Part shown: in pieces, positions 18,045 through 26,288 of the stretch
Layout of the letters: each line of letters begins with the position of its first letter
Position numbering within the stretch: position 1 is the stretch's first letter
From: an uncultured Christensenellaceae bacterium
Lineage (GTDB): Bacteria; Bacillota; Clostridia; Christensenellales; Christensenellaceae
Direction: 5' to 3'
Length of the DNA: 58,380 nucleotides
Assembly: GCA_910588425.1 (NCBI GenBank)
Contig: CAJUPM010000006.1
Coordinates: 26,680-85,059 of the forward strand
Position numbers and translations under genes: made by a program
Notes under the pieces: model-generated
The model's input: only the letters and a program-made list of their open reading frames with translations
Database searches by the model: none
What the model was told of the DNA's origin: nothing

Positions 18045-19011
18045 GTTTTTGCGGAAACGAAAAGAATATAAGGCAGGCCAGCTGTTTTTCCTCTATGGAA
18101 ATGAGCCATATCTGGTGGATACAACAGCTAGGCAGCTTGTCAGCGAGCTGCGGGTGGAAAATTTTGATTTTAACTATACGGTTTACCGGGAAAAGGCGGA
18201 TTTCCGCGAGGTAGCTGATATGTGCAGGCAAATGCCCTGTTTTGCGGAGCACCGGGTGGTTCAGCTGGAAGATTTGGATCTTTTTGAGAAAAACAGCCGG
18301 ATGCCGGAACTCCTGGAAGGCTTGCCGGAATATACTAAGCTTGTTGTCATAAAGCACGGCAAACTGGATAACCGGAAGACATTCACAAAGGCGCTGATGA
18401 AAAAGGCGGTTTGCGTGCAGTGCGATCCTCTGGCAGATGCCGCCATGCTACGCTGGATTGCCAGCTCGGCCAAAAAGCAGGGTGTGATTTTGCCGCGCCA
18501 GTCTGCGGAGCTGATCTATGAGGTTTGCGGCAGTGATATGTATGCCATCCAAAATGAAATCAACAAGCTGAGGTTTTATCCGTCTGTGCGGCCTGAGCAG
18601 GGGATGGAAGCCATTCTTTCCGCATCCACGGAGTACGACACATTCAGCTTCCATAAGCTGATGATGGCGGGGCAGTATGCCAAGGCTATGGATATCCTGC
18701 GCAAAGTACAGCGGGACCGGAAGAACTTTGCCGGGTTTATCGGCCTGATTATTTCAAAAATTTCGCCGATCTATATGGCGAAGTCCTGTCTGAACGCAGG
18801 ATGGACGCAGCGCATGGCGGTTGCAGAAATGCAGAAGGCGGGCATCAAGGAGTATCCGGCCAAGCTGGCATGCGAGGATGCTGCGCATTTCACTATGCTG
18901 CAATTAAAGCAGGCGCTGAAAACCCTGGAAGCCATCGATTTTTCCATCAAATCCGGCGGAGGGGCAGAAGGGATCGAGACGGCGATGCTGCGCATTTATG
19001 GGGCAGCATAG
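18031..19011 (+). CDS. holA: DNA polymerase III delta subunit
   Basis: This 326-residue clamp-loader subunit opens the sliding clamp during DNA replication. Recognisable parts are LFFLYGNEPYLVDTTARQL at the N-terminus, the YTKLVVIKHGKLDNRK region, and the C-terminal domain with QLKQALKTLEAIDFSIKSG. The delta subunit lacks a functional P-loop, as here. ATG 18031 was chosen because GGAGG ends seven bases before it. The comEC-holA-rpsT-gpr-spoIIP order is the same as in Bacillus. Confidence 0.88.
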   Translation: MEAAEFLRKRKEYKAGQLFFLYGNEPYLVDTTARQLVSELRVENFDFNYTVYREKADFREVADMCRQMPCFAEHRVVQLEDLDLFEKNSRMPELLEGLPEYTKLVVIKHGKLDNRKTFTKALMKKAVCVQCDPLADAAMLRWIASSAKKQGVILPRQSAELIYEVCGSDMYAIQNEINKLRFYPSVRPEQGMEAILSASTEYDTFSFHKLMMAGQYAKAMDILRKVQRDRKNFAGFIGLIISKISPIYMAKSCLNAGWTQRMAVAEMQKAGIKEYPAKLACEDAAHFTMLQLKQALKTLEAIDFSIKSGGGAEGIETAMLRIYGAA

Positions 19012-19025
19012 AAAAAAAGAAAAAT

Positions 19026-19059
19026 AAAAAAACTTCCGGAGGGTGGCCGGAAGTTTTTT
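19026..19059. terminator. Bidirectional terminator between holA and rpsT
   Basis: A 13-bp stem AAAAAACTTCCGG/CCGGAAGTTTTTT with a 7-base loop; T runs exist on both strands and the neighbouring genes are convergent. Confidence 0.88.
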
Positions 19060-19104
19060 GTTTACACATCTATAAAACAGGGGGGTTTTATAGGCTGTTT
19101 TCCC

Positions 19105-19371
19105 TTATTTCGAGAGCGATGCGAGCTTCTCAGAAATCTGGGCCTTTTTGCGGTTTGCTTTGTTCTTATGAATGATGCCTTTGGTCGCGGCGCCATCCAC
19201 AACGCTTGCTGTCTCGCTCGCCAGAGCCTTTGCAGCATCGGCATCGCCGGCAGCAATAGCAGCATCGAATTTCTTCAGCTGCGTTTTGTAAGCAGAGCGG
19301 ATGCTCTGATTCTGCTCGGATTTTTTCGCGATGACCTTAATGCGCTTTTTCGCAGATTTGATATTAGCCAT
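19105..19371 (-). CDS. rpsT: 30S ribosomal protein S20
   Basis: This 88-residue, strongly basic protein begins MANIKSAKKRI, the usual S20 N-terminus, and contains KKAQISEKLASL near the C-terminus. It binds 16S rRNA early in 30S assembly. The ATG follows AAGGGGTGA; longer in-frame extensions upstream lack a site. It faces holA and diverges from gpr, as in Bacillus. Confidence 0.96.
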   Translation of the reverse strand: MANIKSAKKRIKVIAKKSEQNQSIRSAYKTQLKKFDAAIAAGDADAAKALASETASVVDGAATKGIIHKNKANRKKAQISEKLASLSK

Positions 19372-19412
19372 TTTTTCACCCCTTATCGTAATAATCGAAT
19401 TCAACAGTAAAA

Positions 19413-19441
19413 ATACTATCACACTCGCCTGCATAATGCAA
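19413..19441 (-). promoter_or_regulatory. Sigma-A promoter of rpsT
   Basis: On the minus strand TTGCAT (plus 19436-19441) and TAGTAT (plus 19413-19418) are 17 bases apart, giving a leader of about 35 bases. Confidence 0.55.
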
Positions 19442-19442
19442 G

Positions 19443-19471
19443 GGATTTTTTTCATTATTCTGCCTATACTA
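19443..19471 (+). promoter_or_regulatory. Possible forespore (sigma-F/G type) promoter of gpr
   Basis: TATACTA at 19465-19471 resembles the sigma-G -10 element CATACTA, with a poor -35 (GGATT, 19443-19447) at a 17-base spacing. Gpr is forespore-expressed in Bacillus, which motivates the search; the match itself is weak. Confidence 0.25.
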
Positions 19472-19498
19472 TAGGAAAAAAGAGAAGAAGGTGCGTAA

Positions 19499-20413
19499 AT
19501 GCGAAATATCAGAACGGATCTCGCTTCCGAGCTGAATGAAGATGCCGGAGCTTTGGTGGGAGTGCGCATGCAAAGCGAGGAAGTCGGCGGGTTTTCCTGC
19601 ACAAAAGTGTACGTCGATTCCGAGGAAGGGGCCAAAAAACTGGGCAAACCTATGGGGAAATATTTCACGCTGGAAGTGGGCGATGTCTCTTTGAAAAACT
19701 CGCTGGATCTGGCAGAGGCTGCCCATAGCGTTGCAGATGTGATGCAGGAGTTCATTGGCGCAGAAGGAGGCAAAACAGCTCTGGTGGTCGGGCTGGGGAA
19801 CCGCAGGATTACGCCGGATTCCCTGGGACCAAAAGTATGCGAAAAGATATTCGTAACCCGGCATATCAAGCAGAACCTCCCAGAAATTGCTGGAGAGGAC
19901 GTCGCAAGTGTTTCGGCGATTGCCCCGGGGGTGCTGGGCGTAACGGGAATGGAATCGGAAGAAGTGATACGCGGTGTTTCCCAGCAGGTGAAGCCGGATG
20001 TGATCATCGCCATCGATGCGCTGGCCTCCCGCAAAACCGAGCGGATTGGTGCCAGCATACAGATTTCCAATACCGGGATTGCGCCAGGCTCCGGCCTGGG
20101 GAACCATAGAAAGGAGCTGACGCAGGGCTCTCTTGGCGCTTCGGTTATCGCCATAGGCGTCCCGATGGTGACCTACGCCTCCACCATTGCCTGCGATCTG
20201 CTGGAGGCGGCTTTTGACAAGACGGTGGAAGAGGAGGATATTCAGGCGCTGTTTGCGGCAATTCAGGCTGCGAATGGAGCGGAACTTATCGTTACGCCCA
20301 AAAATATCGATATCTTATCCGAAAAGACGGCGGTGCTTTTGGCGCTTTCGCTGAACTTTGCGCTCAATCCAGACTTCCCGCAGGAGAAAATAGATAACCT
20401 CATGGAGTGCTAA
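19499..20413 (+). CDS. gpr: Germination protease GPR (aspartic endopeptidase)
   Basis: This 304-residue protease degrades small acid-soluble spore proteins during germination. The two catalytic aspartates known from Bacillus GPR are recognisable in VVGLGNRRITPDSLGP and IIAIDALASR. The N-terminus (RTDLASE) resembles the zymogen pro-segment. The ATG follows AGAAGAAGG. It is followed after 41 bases by spoIIP, the same gene pair as in Bacillus, and is strong evidence for an endospore former. Confidence 0.94.
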   Translation: MRNIRTDLASELNEDAGALVGVRMQSEEVGGFSCTKVYVDSEEGAKKLGKPMGKYFTLEVGDVSLKNSLDLAEAAHSVADVMQEFIGAEGGKTALVVGLGNRRITPDSLGPKVCEKIFVTRHIKQNLPEIAGEDVASVSAIAPGVLGVTGMESEEVIRGVSQQVKPDVIIAIDALASRKTERIGASIQISNTGIAPGSGLGNHRKELTQGSLGASVIAIGVPMVTYASTIACDLLEAAFDKTVEEEDIQALFAAIQAANGAELIVTPKNIDILSEKTAVLLALSLNFALNPDFPQEKIDNLMEC

Positions 20414-20454
20414 AACCCCGATATTCCGAATAGGGATAATTGGAGGGAAAAGCC

Positions 20455-21390
20455 ATGAAAAATTCTTCGCGGATTCTGACCGGAGGAGCAATGATGCTCT
20501 TCTTTCTGACGTTATGCCTATCGGTTCAAAGCCTGCTTGGAGGCAGCGCGCTGGCTGCTTCGGATGGACTGCTCCGGCTTTACCCGGAAAAATCGCCTGA
20601 GCTCAGCGGCAGCCTGATTCCCGGGGAGGGTGAAAACCAGAGCATTCCAGTTACCGCAGATGGAAACATCTCGGACTGGCTTTCGCCAAAAGAGGAACAG
20701 GAAATCCAGCCGCCCAGCCAGGAGGGCGGGCAGGATAGAGAATATGCGGTTTCGGGCAAAGTGAACGTGCTCATTTATCACACACATACCAATGAGGCAT
20801 ACCGGCAGACGCCGGAAGACAGCTATGAGCCTTCCGGGACAGACCGGACCAAGGATCATGAAAAGAGCGTTGTGCGGGTTGGTGAAGAGCTGAAAACCTG
20901 CCTGGAGAGCTATGGATATACTGTGATTCACGACACGACAGACCACGAGCCGCCCAAGCTGACTACAGCTTATGATCGCTCTTTGGCCACGATTGAGCAG
21001 TACAAGGAAAAATACCCGGAAATCCAGATCTTTATCGACGTGCACCGGGATTCACTGGGGCTGGAGAATATGGAAAACGACGTGGTGGAAGTTGACGGCA
21101 AGTGCTGTGCGAAGGTGATGTTTGTTGTCGGCCAAGGGAAAAAATACGACGATAAGCCGGATTTTGATACCAACAATGCCTTAGCGGAGAACATCACGAG
21201 CAAGCTCAATGGATATGCCAAAGGGCTTTGCAAAGCGCCGCGCATCCGCACAGGGCGCTATAATCAGCAGGTGGGCAAATACTGTATGCTGATCGAGGTT
21301 GGCCATGATGCCAATACTCTGCAGGATGCGCTCAACTCAATTCCTTATGTTGCAAAGGCAATGAACGAGACAATCCAAATAAGCCGCTGA
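20455..21390 (+). CDS. spoIIP: Stage II sporulation protein P, cell-wall amidase/endopeptidase
   Basis: This 311-residue protein has an N-terminal membrane anchor (about 6-30), a Pro/Gly-rich linker, and a catalytic domain from about residue 100. Typical SpoIIP elements are VLIYHTHTNEAY, IDVHRDS and EVGHDANT, which supply the zinc ligands and catalytic Glu. In sporulation it digests septal peptidoglycan with SpoIID and SpoIIM to drive engulfment. ATG 20455 follows TTGGAGGG. Closed by a hairpin at 21395-21431. Confidence 0.93.
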   Translation: MKNSSRILTGGAMMLFFLTLCLSVQSLLGGSALAASDGLLRLYPEKSPELSGSLIPGEGENQSIPVTADGNISDWLSPKEEQEIQPPSQEGGQDREYAVSGKVNVLIYHTHTNEAYRQTPEDSYEPSGTDRTKDHEKSVVRVGEELKTCLESYGYTVIHDTTDHEPPKLTTAYDRSLATIEQYKEKYPEIQIFIDVHRDSLGLENMENDVVEVDGKCCAKVMFVVGQGKKYDDKPDFDTNNALAENITSKLNGYAKGLCKAPRIRTGRYNQQVGKYCMLIEVGHDANTLQDALNSIPYVAKAMNETIQISR

Positions 21391-21394
21391 GGCC

Positions 21395-21431
21395 AATAAA
21401 GCATGCCGGCAAAGAGCCAGCGTGCTTTATT
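21395..21431 (+). terminator. Terminator after spoIIP
   Basis: A stem of about 11 bp (AATAAAGCATG/CGTGCTTTATT with one G-U pair) and a 15-base loop, followed by a T-rich stretch GTTATTT. Confidence 0.65.
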
Positions 21432-21440
21432 GTTATTTAC

Positions 21441-21468
21441 TTGCGCTTGCTTTCAATCATGATATAAT
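21441..21468 (+). promoter_or_regulatory. Sigma-A promoter of murI
   Basis: TTGCGC (21441-21446), a 16-base spacer and TATAAT (21463-21468) with TGA immediately before it (extended -10). Confidence 0.55.
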
Positions 21469-21478
21469 GTTCTTGAAG

Positions 21479-21511
21479 TGATGCCGTGCGCGGGCATTTG
21501 CCGCGGCATCA
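21479..21511 (+). promoter_or_regulatory. 5'-terminal stem-loop in the murI leader
   Basis: TGATGCCG (21479-21486) pairs with CGGCATCA (21504-21511), and an inner CGG/CCG extends the stem. The predicted start site at about 21475 places the hairpin at the extreme 5' end of the mRNA. No T run follows, so it is not a terminator. It may stabilise the message or bind a regulator. Confidence 0.45.
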
Positions 21512-21539
21512 GGAAATAGAAAATGGCAGACGCGAATAT

Positions 21540-22337
21540 ATGAATATTTTCGGGAAAGATATGGAGAAAAGAGAGTTATCAATCGGCTTTTTTGATTCGG
21601 GCGTAGGCGGCCTTAGCGTATTAAAGCACGCCAGAGAGCAGCTTCCCAAAGAGAATTTTATTTTCTATGGCGATAACGCACATGCGCCTTATGGAGAACG
21701 CAGCGAAGAGGAGATACGCGCCCTTTCTTTTGCATGTTGTGATCGGCTGTTTGAGCGGGGGGTCAAGGCTCTGCTCGTGGCCTGCAATACGGCCACGGGC
21801 GCGGCAATCCACGCCATGAGAGAGCGCTATCAGATTCCTGTCGTCAGCATAGAGCCAGCCATTAAGCCGGCAAGCGAAAGCAAAGAAGAAGGAAAAATTC
21901 TGGTTTTGGCGACCCCGTTTACGATAGAAGGCGCGCGCTATCACAGGCTGGTAGACCGGGTTGGCTGCGGAGACAGACTGATTCAGATTCCATGCAAAGG
22001 GCTGGCAGATCTGGTGGAAAAAGGGGAGTTTGAAAGCCAGGAGATTGCCGAGTATCTGCAAAAAAAATTTGAGCAATTTCCCGAGCAGCCCGTTTCGGGC
22101 ATTGTGATTGGGTGCACGCATTACTCCTTTATCGCGCCGCTCATTCAAACCATCGCAAAACAGCGCTTGTCCGGTTCGTGCACGCTGTATGACGGCAGAT
22201 ATGGCACGGTGCGGCAGCTGAGGCGCGTCCTGGAGCAGGACCAGATGCTCTCCCAAAAGGGCAGTGCCCGCTGCGAAATTCTCTCTTCGGCGGGGCCGGA
22301 AAGCGTAGCGCTCATGCGAAAAATTTTGGAAGCATGA
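21540..22337 (+). CDS. murI: Glutamate racemase
   Basis: This protein of about 265 residues interconverts L- and D-glutamate, supplying D-Glu for peptidoglycan. It shows FFDSGVGGLSV with the catalytic Asp/Ser region, the first catalytic Cys in VACNTATG and the second in IGCTHYS. Two starts are possible, ATG 21540 and ATG 21561; neither has a strong ribosome site, and the conserved part begins only after 21561. Its own promoter and a leader hairpin lie upstream. It occupies the place that lepA has in the Bacillus gpr-spoIIP region. Confidence 0.92.
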   Translation: MNIFGKDMEKRELSIGFFDSGVGGLSVLKHAREQLPKENFIFYGDNAHAPYGERSEEEIRALSFACCDRLFERGVKALLVACNTATGAAIHAMRERYQIPVVSIEPAIKPASESKEEGKILVLATPFTIEGARYHRLVDRVGCGDRLIQIPCKGLADLVEKGEFESQEIAEYLQKKFEQFPEQPVSGIVIGCTHYSFIAPLIQTIAKQRLSGSCTLYDGRYGTVRQLRRVLEQDQMLSQKGSARCEILSSAGPESVALMRKILEA

Positions 22338-22388
22338 GGGAACTTATGCGAAAACTGTGCGTCTAAATGGGCAGAGGAGGTGTTTCAA

Positions 22389-23036
22389 ATGGATTGCAGA
22401 ATGTTTTCCTCTATGATAGATGATTATTTGGATGATGCTTTGCCTGCGGAGCAGAGGTCGCTTTTTCTCGCACATGCGGAAGAGTGCAAAACATGCAAAA
22501 GCGAGCTGGAGCATGCGCAGAATATGCTGAGAGCCCTGCGGGAGAGCGCAGTGGATGCTCCGGATTTTGTCGCCCCAGCTTTTTGCAAAATCCGCCGGCA
22601 AACTGGCACGAGAAGAAGGAGAATCGCGGCCTTTGCAGGCATTGCGGCCGCTTTGCTCATCAGCGGCATGTTCTTGTTTGAGCATATGAATTTCTATGCG
22701 GCCAAGGATATGCAGAGCGCGCAGAATGAATGTGCGGGCGGATATACCACCGAGGATTGCGCTCTTCCGGCCGAGCAGCCCGAGGAAAATGGAAAGATGA
22801 AATATAGCAGCACTTCCTATCGCGCACTTGAGGCGGATATTCTGGTTTTGGAGGAGGAGCAGGCGCAAAAGCTGCTGGAATTTCTGGACGGGCAGCAGAT
22901 AGCTCTGGAGCCGGCAGAAGGCGGCAGCTATTTATCCATAGAGGGAAGGCGGGAAGTGCTTTTGCCGTTTTTTGAACAAAGTGATATTGCCGTGGATTTG
23001 GGGCAATATCGCGCGCTGTTTTTGACAGGAGTTTAA
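22389..23036 (+). CDS. Membrane-anchored zinc-finger (anti-sigma-factor-like) protein
   Basis: This 215-residue protein begins with a zf-HC2-type element: Cys3, then His29, Cys33 and Cys36 in HAEECKTC. A transmembrane segment lies at about 80-97 after a run of four Arg, and an extracytoplasmic domain of about 115 residues follows. This is the layout of ECF anti-sigma factors such as RsiW. No sigma factor gene is adjacent; murI precedes it and a terminator follows. ATG 22389 follows GAGGAGG, while a GTG nine bases earlier overlaps that site. The outer domain has no recognised fold. Confidence 0.72.
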   Translation: MDCRMFSSMIDDYLDDALPAEQRSLFLAHAEECKTCKSELEHAQNMLRALRESAVDAPDFVAPAFCKIRRQTGTRRRRIAAFAGIAAALLISGMFLFEHMNFYAAKDMQSAQNECAGGYTTEDCALPAEQPEENGKMKYSSTSYRALEADILVLEEEQAQKLLEFLDGQQIALEPAEGGSYLSIEGRREVLLPFFEQSDIAVDLGQYRALFLTGV

Positions 23037-23037
23037 G

Positions 23038-23064
23038 AAAACCACCCAATGCGGGTGGTTTTTT
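23038..23064. terminator. Bidirectional terminator between the zinc-finger and symporter genes
   Basis: A ten-bp stem AAAACCACCC/GGGTGGTTTT with a 5-base loop and T runs on both strands, between convergent genes. Confidence 0.85.
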
Positions 23065-23067
23065 GCG

Positions 23068-24393
23068 TTATTTGTGTTTTTGCAGATAGCGCTTGGTTTC
23101 TTTCCAAACATCGCCGGATAACAGCAGTAATGCGAATAAGTTTGGAAGCGCCATAAGGGCGTTGAGCAAATCAGACAGCGACCAGACGATGCTGGCTTTT
23201 GTCGTTGCGCCCCAAAAGAGCACAAAGAGGAAAAGCAGACGATAGCAGAGCTGTGCTCTGGGGGAAAGCTTGTTATGACACAGATAGCGCAGAGCCTGTT
23301 CGCCGTAGAAAGACCAGGAAAGAGGGGCAGATAAGGCAAAAAGGCAGAGAATGACGGGGATAAAATAGCGGCCAAACCCAGGCAGGGCGGCTTCATAGGC
23401 CGCGGAAGCATAGGCGGCGCCTTCCAAATTTTGGGTGCCAGAGAGCAGGAGAACAAGCGCGCTGGTGCCGCAAGCCAATACAACCGAGATAAAAACCTCC
23501 AAGATGCCCAGCATGGCGTGGCGCACGGGATCTTTGCTCTGGGCAGCGGCATGGACAATGCTGGCGCTGCCCAGCCCAGCCTCGCTGGAAAAGATGCCGC
23601 GCGAAATTCCGTAGCGCATGGGCTGGGAAATGAGCGCGCCGAACAGCCCGCCGCCTGCCGCGGCCGGGCGAAAGGCATCCTGCCAAATGACTGTGCAAAC
23701 CTGCGGGAGCCGATCCAGATTGGCTAGAATCGCAAACAATCCGCAGAGCAAAAATAAAAGATCGATGATGGGAATGGCGATGGAAGTGAATTTTGCGATC
23801 CCCTTGACGCCCCGCAGAATGATCATGCCGCAAAAAAGCGTGAGCAGGGATCCGGTGAGCCACTGGGGAACGCCAAACTCATAGGCGAGCACTGTGCTGG
23901 CAGAATTGGATTGGCAGATATTGCCGATGCCAAAGCTGGCAAAAACGGCTGAAAGGGCATAAAGTACGGCGCCGATGGGGCTGTGCGCTCCGTATTTTAA
24001 GTAGTACATCGGGCCGCCGATCATCTGGCCATCCAAAGATTTGGTGCGGTATTTCATGGCCAGAAGTATTTCTGCATACTTGATGATCATGCCGGCGAAT
24101 GCAAAAAAGAGCATCCAAAGCGCGGCGCCCGGGCCGCCCAGGGAGAGCGCAGTCGCGACACCCACGATGCTGCCAATGCCCACGCTGCCCGCCAGGGCGG
24201 TCGTCAGAGCAGAGAAGGGAGAAAGCGTATTCTTATTTGCGCCTTTATCCGTTAGAATTTTGATGCAGGAATGAAATTTTCTAAATTGAAAAAAGCGGGT
24301 TTTAAAAGTGAGAAAAATGCCTGTGCCCAGGATGAGGCACGGCATAAAAGTTTTCCAGAGTAAGTCGCTTAGCCGAAAAAATAAGTCGCTCAT
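23068..24393 (-). CDS. Sodium:alanine/amino acid symporter, AGCS family
   Basis: This 441-residue protein has about eleven hydrophobic helices. Family signatures are GTGIFLTFKTRFFQ near the N-terminus, ALAGSVGIGSIVGVATAL and GGPGAALWMLFFAFAGMIIKYAE, then GGPMYYLKYG. AGCS proteins import alanine or glycine with Na+. The start is ATG 24391-24393, behind a GGTGAGA site. It diverges from mazF with only 70 bases between the two starts, so their promoters must be close together or overlap. Confidence 0.88.
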   Translation of the reverse strand: MSDLFFRLSDLLWKTFMPCLILGTGIFLTFKTRFFQFRKFHSCIKILTDKGANKNTLSPFSALTTALAGSVGIGSIVGVATALSLGGPGAALWMLFFAFAGMIIKYAEILLAMKYRTKSLDGQMIGGPMYYLKYGAHSPIGAVLYALSAVFASFGIGNICQSNSASTVLAYEFGVPQWLTGSLLTLFCGMIILRGVKGIAKFTSIAIPIIDLLFLLCGLFAILANLDRLPQVCTVIWQDAFRPAAAGGGLFGALISQPMRYGISRGIFSSEAGLGSASIVHAAAQSKDPVRHAMLGILEVFISVVLACGTSALVLLLSGTQNLEGAAYASAAYEAALPGFGRYFIPVILCLFALSAPLSWSFYGEQALRYLCHNKLSPRAQLCYRLLFLFVLFWGATTKASIVWSLSDLLNALMALPNLFALLLLSGDVWKETKRYLQKHK

Positions 24394-24463
24394 ATCTCAC
24401 CATATTCTAAGCGCAAAAGATTGGTGCGCGCATAGTATAGAATATACCGAGGTGGTGAGAGAT

Positions 24464-24823
24464 ATGCCTAGCAGAGGCGAGATCTATTTTGCAGACCTGG
24501 ATCCTGTTTTGGGATCGGAGCAGGGCGGAATTCGCCCGGTGCTCATCATCCAAAATAATGTGGGCAATCGATACAGCCCAACTGTGATTGTTGCCGCAGT
24601 CACCTCGAGTTTGAAGAAAAATGCTTTGCCAACACATATTGATATTGGCGAATTCAGCGGGCTCTCCAAGCGAAGCTATATTCTTTTGGAGCAGCTTAGA
24701 ACTTTGGATAAACGGCGGCTGCGAAACAAGGTCGGCAGGCTCCCGGAAGAGGTGATGCGCCAAGTGGACGAAGCTTTGCGCATTAGCGTGGGAGTGCAGT
24801 GTGAAGAGAAAACCTTTTTATAA
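24464..24823 (+). CDS. ndoA: MazF/EndoA-type mRNA endoribonuclease toxin, orphan
   Basis: This 119-residue protein closely follows Bacillus EndoA: RGEIYFADLDPVLGSEQGG, RPVLIIQNNVGNR, TSSLKK and LLEQLRTLDKRRL. The conserved Arg and Thr residues of the active site are present (R24 and the TSS segment). EndoA cuts single-stranded mRNA at specific U-rich sites. ATG 24464 is chosen because GAGGTGG lies about eight bases upstream; a GTG twelve bases earlier is possible. The usual upstream antitoxin gene (mazE/ndoAI) is absent: the preceding 70 bases separate it from a divergent symporter gene. A terminator follows at 24845. Confidence 0.88.
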   Translation: MPSRGEIYFADLDPVLGSEQGGIRPVLIIQNNVGNRYSPTVIVAAVTSSLKKNALPTHIDIGEFSGLSKRSYILLEQLRTLDKRRLRNKVGRLPEEVMRQVDEALRISVGVQCEEKTFL

Positions 24824-24844
24824 AACTGAATAATATGATATACT

Positions 24845-24878
24845 ATTAGCGTAGGGCGTGTCTCTGCGCTAATTTTTT
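24845..24878 (+). terminator. Terminator after mazF
   Basis: A ten-bp stem ATTAGCGTAG/CTGCGCTAAT (one G-U pair) with a 9-base loop, followed by six Ts. Confidence 0.8.
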
Positions 24879-24917
24879 ATCGCTGGCGTTGTGCCGGCAA
24901 ATTTTTTGAGGTATTTG

Positions 24918-25814
24918 ATGAGCAAGCTAAAAGAAAACAAGATTCTCTCTTATATCGCCATTACCATCGGCGTCGCGATCTCTATTTTCTCGCAAAACTA
25001 TTTTCTGCTTCCCAACCAGATTTCCACTGGCGGCTTTTCTGGAATCGCGACGATTCTATACTATCTATTCGGCTTGCCCGTCGGCATCACGATGCTGGTT
25101 TTGAATGTCCCGCTGTTTCTGGTTTCCTTTAAAAAGCTGGGCTCGGGTTTTGTCCTGCGCTCGCTTTATGCGATGGTCATGTATTCTCTACTGACGGATC
25201 TTTTCCCGATTCGCCCGCTGACGGAGGATATGCTTCTGGCCTCGATTTACGGCGGCGTGCTCATGGGGCTGGGGCTTGGAATCTCGGTCTATTTTGGCGG
25301 CAGCACGGGCGGCACAGATACGCTTGGTATGCTCATTCACCATAAATTCAAGTTTATCAGCGTCAGCGTTGGTATGCTGGCGATAGATGTTCTGGTTGTC
25401 GTGGCGACGGGCATTGTATTCGATATTCAGACGGCCCTGTTTGCCATCGTAGGGCTCTATATTTCCACAAAAGTGATGGAGATCTTCACAGAAGGCATCA
25501 ACCGCGCCAGTGCTTTTCTCATCATCAGCTCCAAATATCAGGAGATTGAGGAGCAGATTCTGCAGGAGATGGATCGCGGTGTAACCGAGCTGTCGGCGAG
25601 GGGCGGCTATGGCGGCCACGAGGATCCTGCGCTGCTCTGCGTGGTGGAGAAAGGCCGGGAAGTGAGCTGGGTCAAGGAGATTGTCCATAAAATCGATCCC
25701 AAGGCCTTCATCGTATTCTGGGAGGCCAAGGAAGTGACGGGGGAAGGCTTTACCTTCGGGGATAAGCCGCGCCGGGAAAAAGCAAAAGTTGAAAAAACAG
25801 ACGCTTCATTGTAG
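24918..25814 (+). CDS. YitT/DUF2179-family membrane protein
   Basis: This 298-residue protein has five or six N-terminal helices (about 12-190), including NQISTGGFSGIATILYYL and GGSTGGTDTLGMLIH, both typical of YitT proteins. A soluble C-terminal DUF2179 domain follows, with VTELSARGGYGG and a VWEAKEVTGEGF-like end. The biochemical role of the family is unsettled. ATG 24918 follows TTTTGAGG; an upstream in-frame start at 24891 falls in the terminator tail region. A 34-base gap separates it from tsaE. Confidence 0.85.
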   Translation: MSKLKENKILSYIAITIGVAISIFSQNYFLLPNQISTGGFSGIATILYYLFGLPVGITMLVLNVPLFLVSFKKLGSGFVLRSLYAMVMYSLLTDLFPIRPLTEDMLLASIYGGVLMGLGLGISVYFGGSTGGTDTLGMLIHHKFKFISVSVGMLAIDVLVVVATGIVFDIQTALFAIVGLYISTKVMEIFTEGINRASAFLIISSKYQEIEEQILQEMDRGVTELSARGGYGGHEDPALLCVVEKGREVSWVKEIVHKIDPKAFIVFWEAKEVTGEGFTFGDKPRREKAKVEKTDASL

Positions 25815-25848
25815 AATATACCTATTGTGATGGAAAGGGCTGGGTGAA

Positions 25849-26286
25849 ATGCGCACAGTGAGGACAAACTCTCCGGGGGAGACGTATGAATTTGCAAAAA
25901 AAATTGGGCAAACACTCTCCGGCGGATGCACCATTGCCCTGGATGGAGGGCTGGGGGCCGGGAAAACTGTGTTTGTGCAGGGCCTGGCGGCTGGCCTTGG
26001 AATTGATAAGCCCATCACAAGCCCAACGTTTACCATCGTCCGTCAATACCAGGGAAGGCTGCCCCTCAACCATTTTGACGTCTACCGCATCGAGGAGCCC
26101 GAAGAGCTCTATGAGATTGGATTTTTTGAATATTTGGGGGATGGGCAGGTCGCCGTCATCGAATGGGCAGAGCGCATTGCTGCACTGCTGCCGGAAAACA
26201 CGGTGTTTATCAAAATGACAGGAGCAGGCGAGGAGCCCCGTGAGATTCTCATGCAGGGCGAGGAGAACCTGAAGGAGGCAGAATAA
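25849..26286 (+). CDS. tsaE: tRNA t6A synthesis ATPase TsaE
   Basis: This 145-residue P-loop ATPase works with TsaB and TsaD to transfer threonylcarbamoyl to A37 of tRNA. The Walker A is GGLGAGKT at residues 33-40, followed by SPTFTIV, FDVYRIE and VIEWAERI, all diagnostic. It is the first gene of a tight run tsaE-tsaB-rimI (2-base gap, then 4-base overlaps). tsaD itself is not in the window. Confidence 0.93.
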   Translation: MRTVRTNSPGETYEFAKKIGQTLSGGCTIALDGGLGAGKTVFVQGLAAGLGIDKPITSPTFTIVRQYQGRLPLNHFDVYRIEEPEELYEIGFFEYLGDGQVAVIEWAERIAALLPENTVFIKMTGAGEEPREILMQGEENLKEAE

Positions 26287-26288
26287 CG

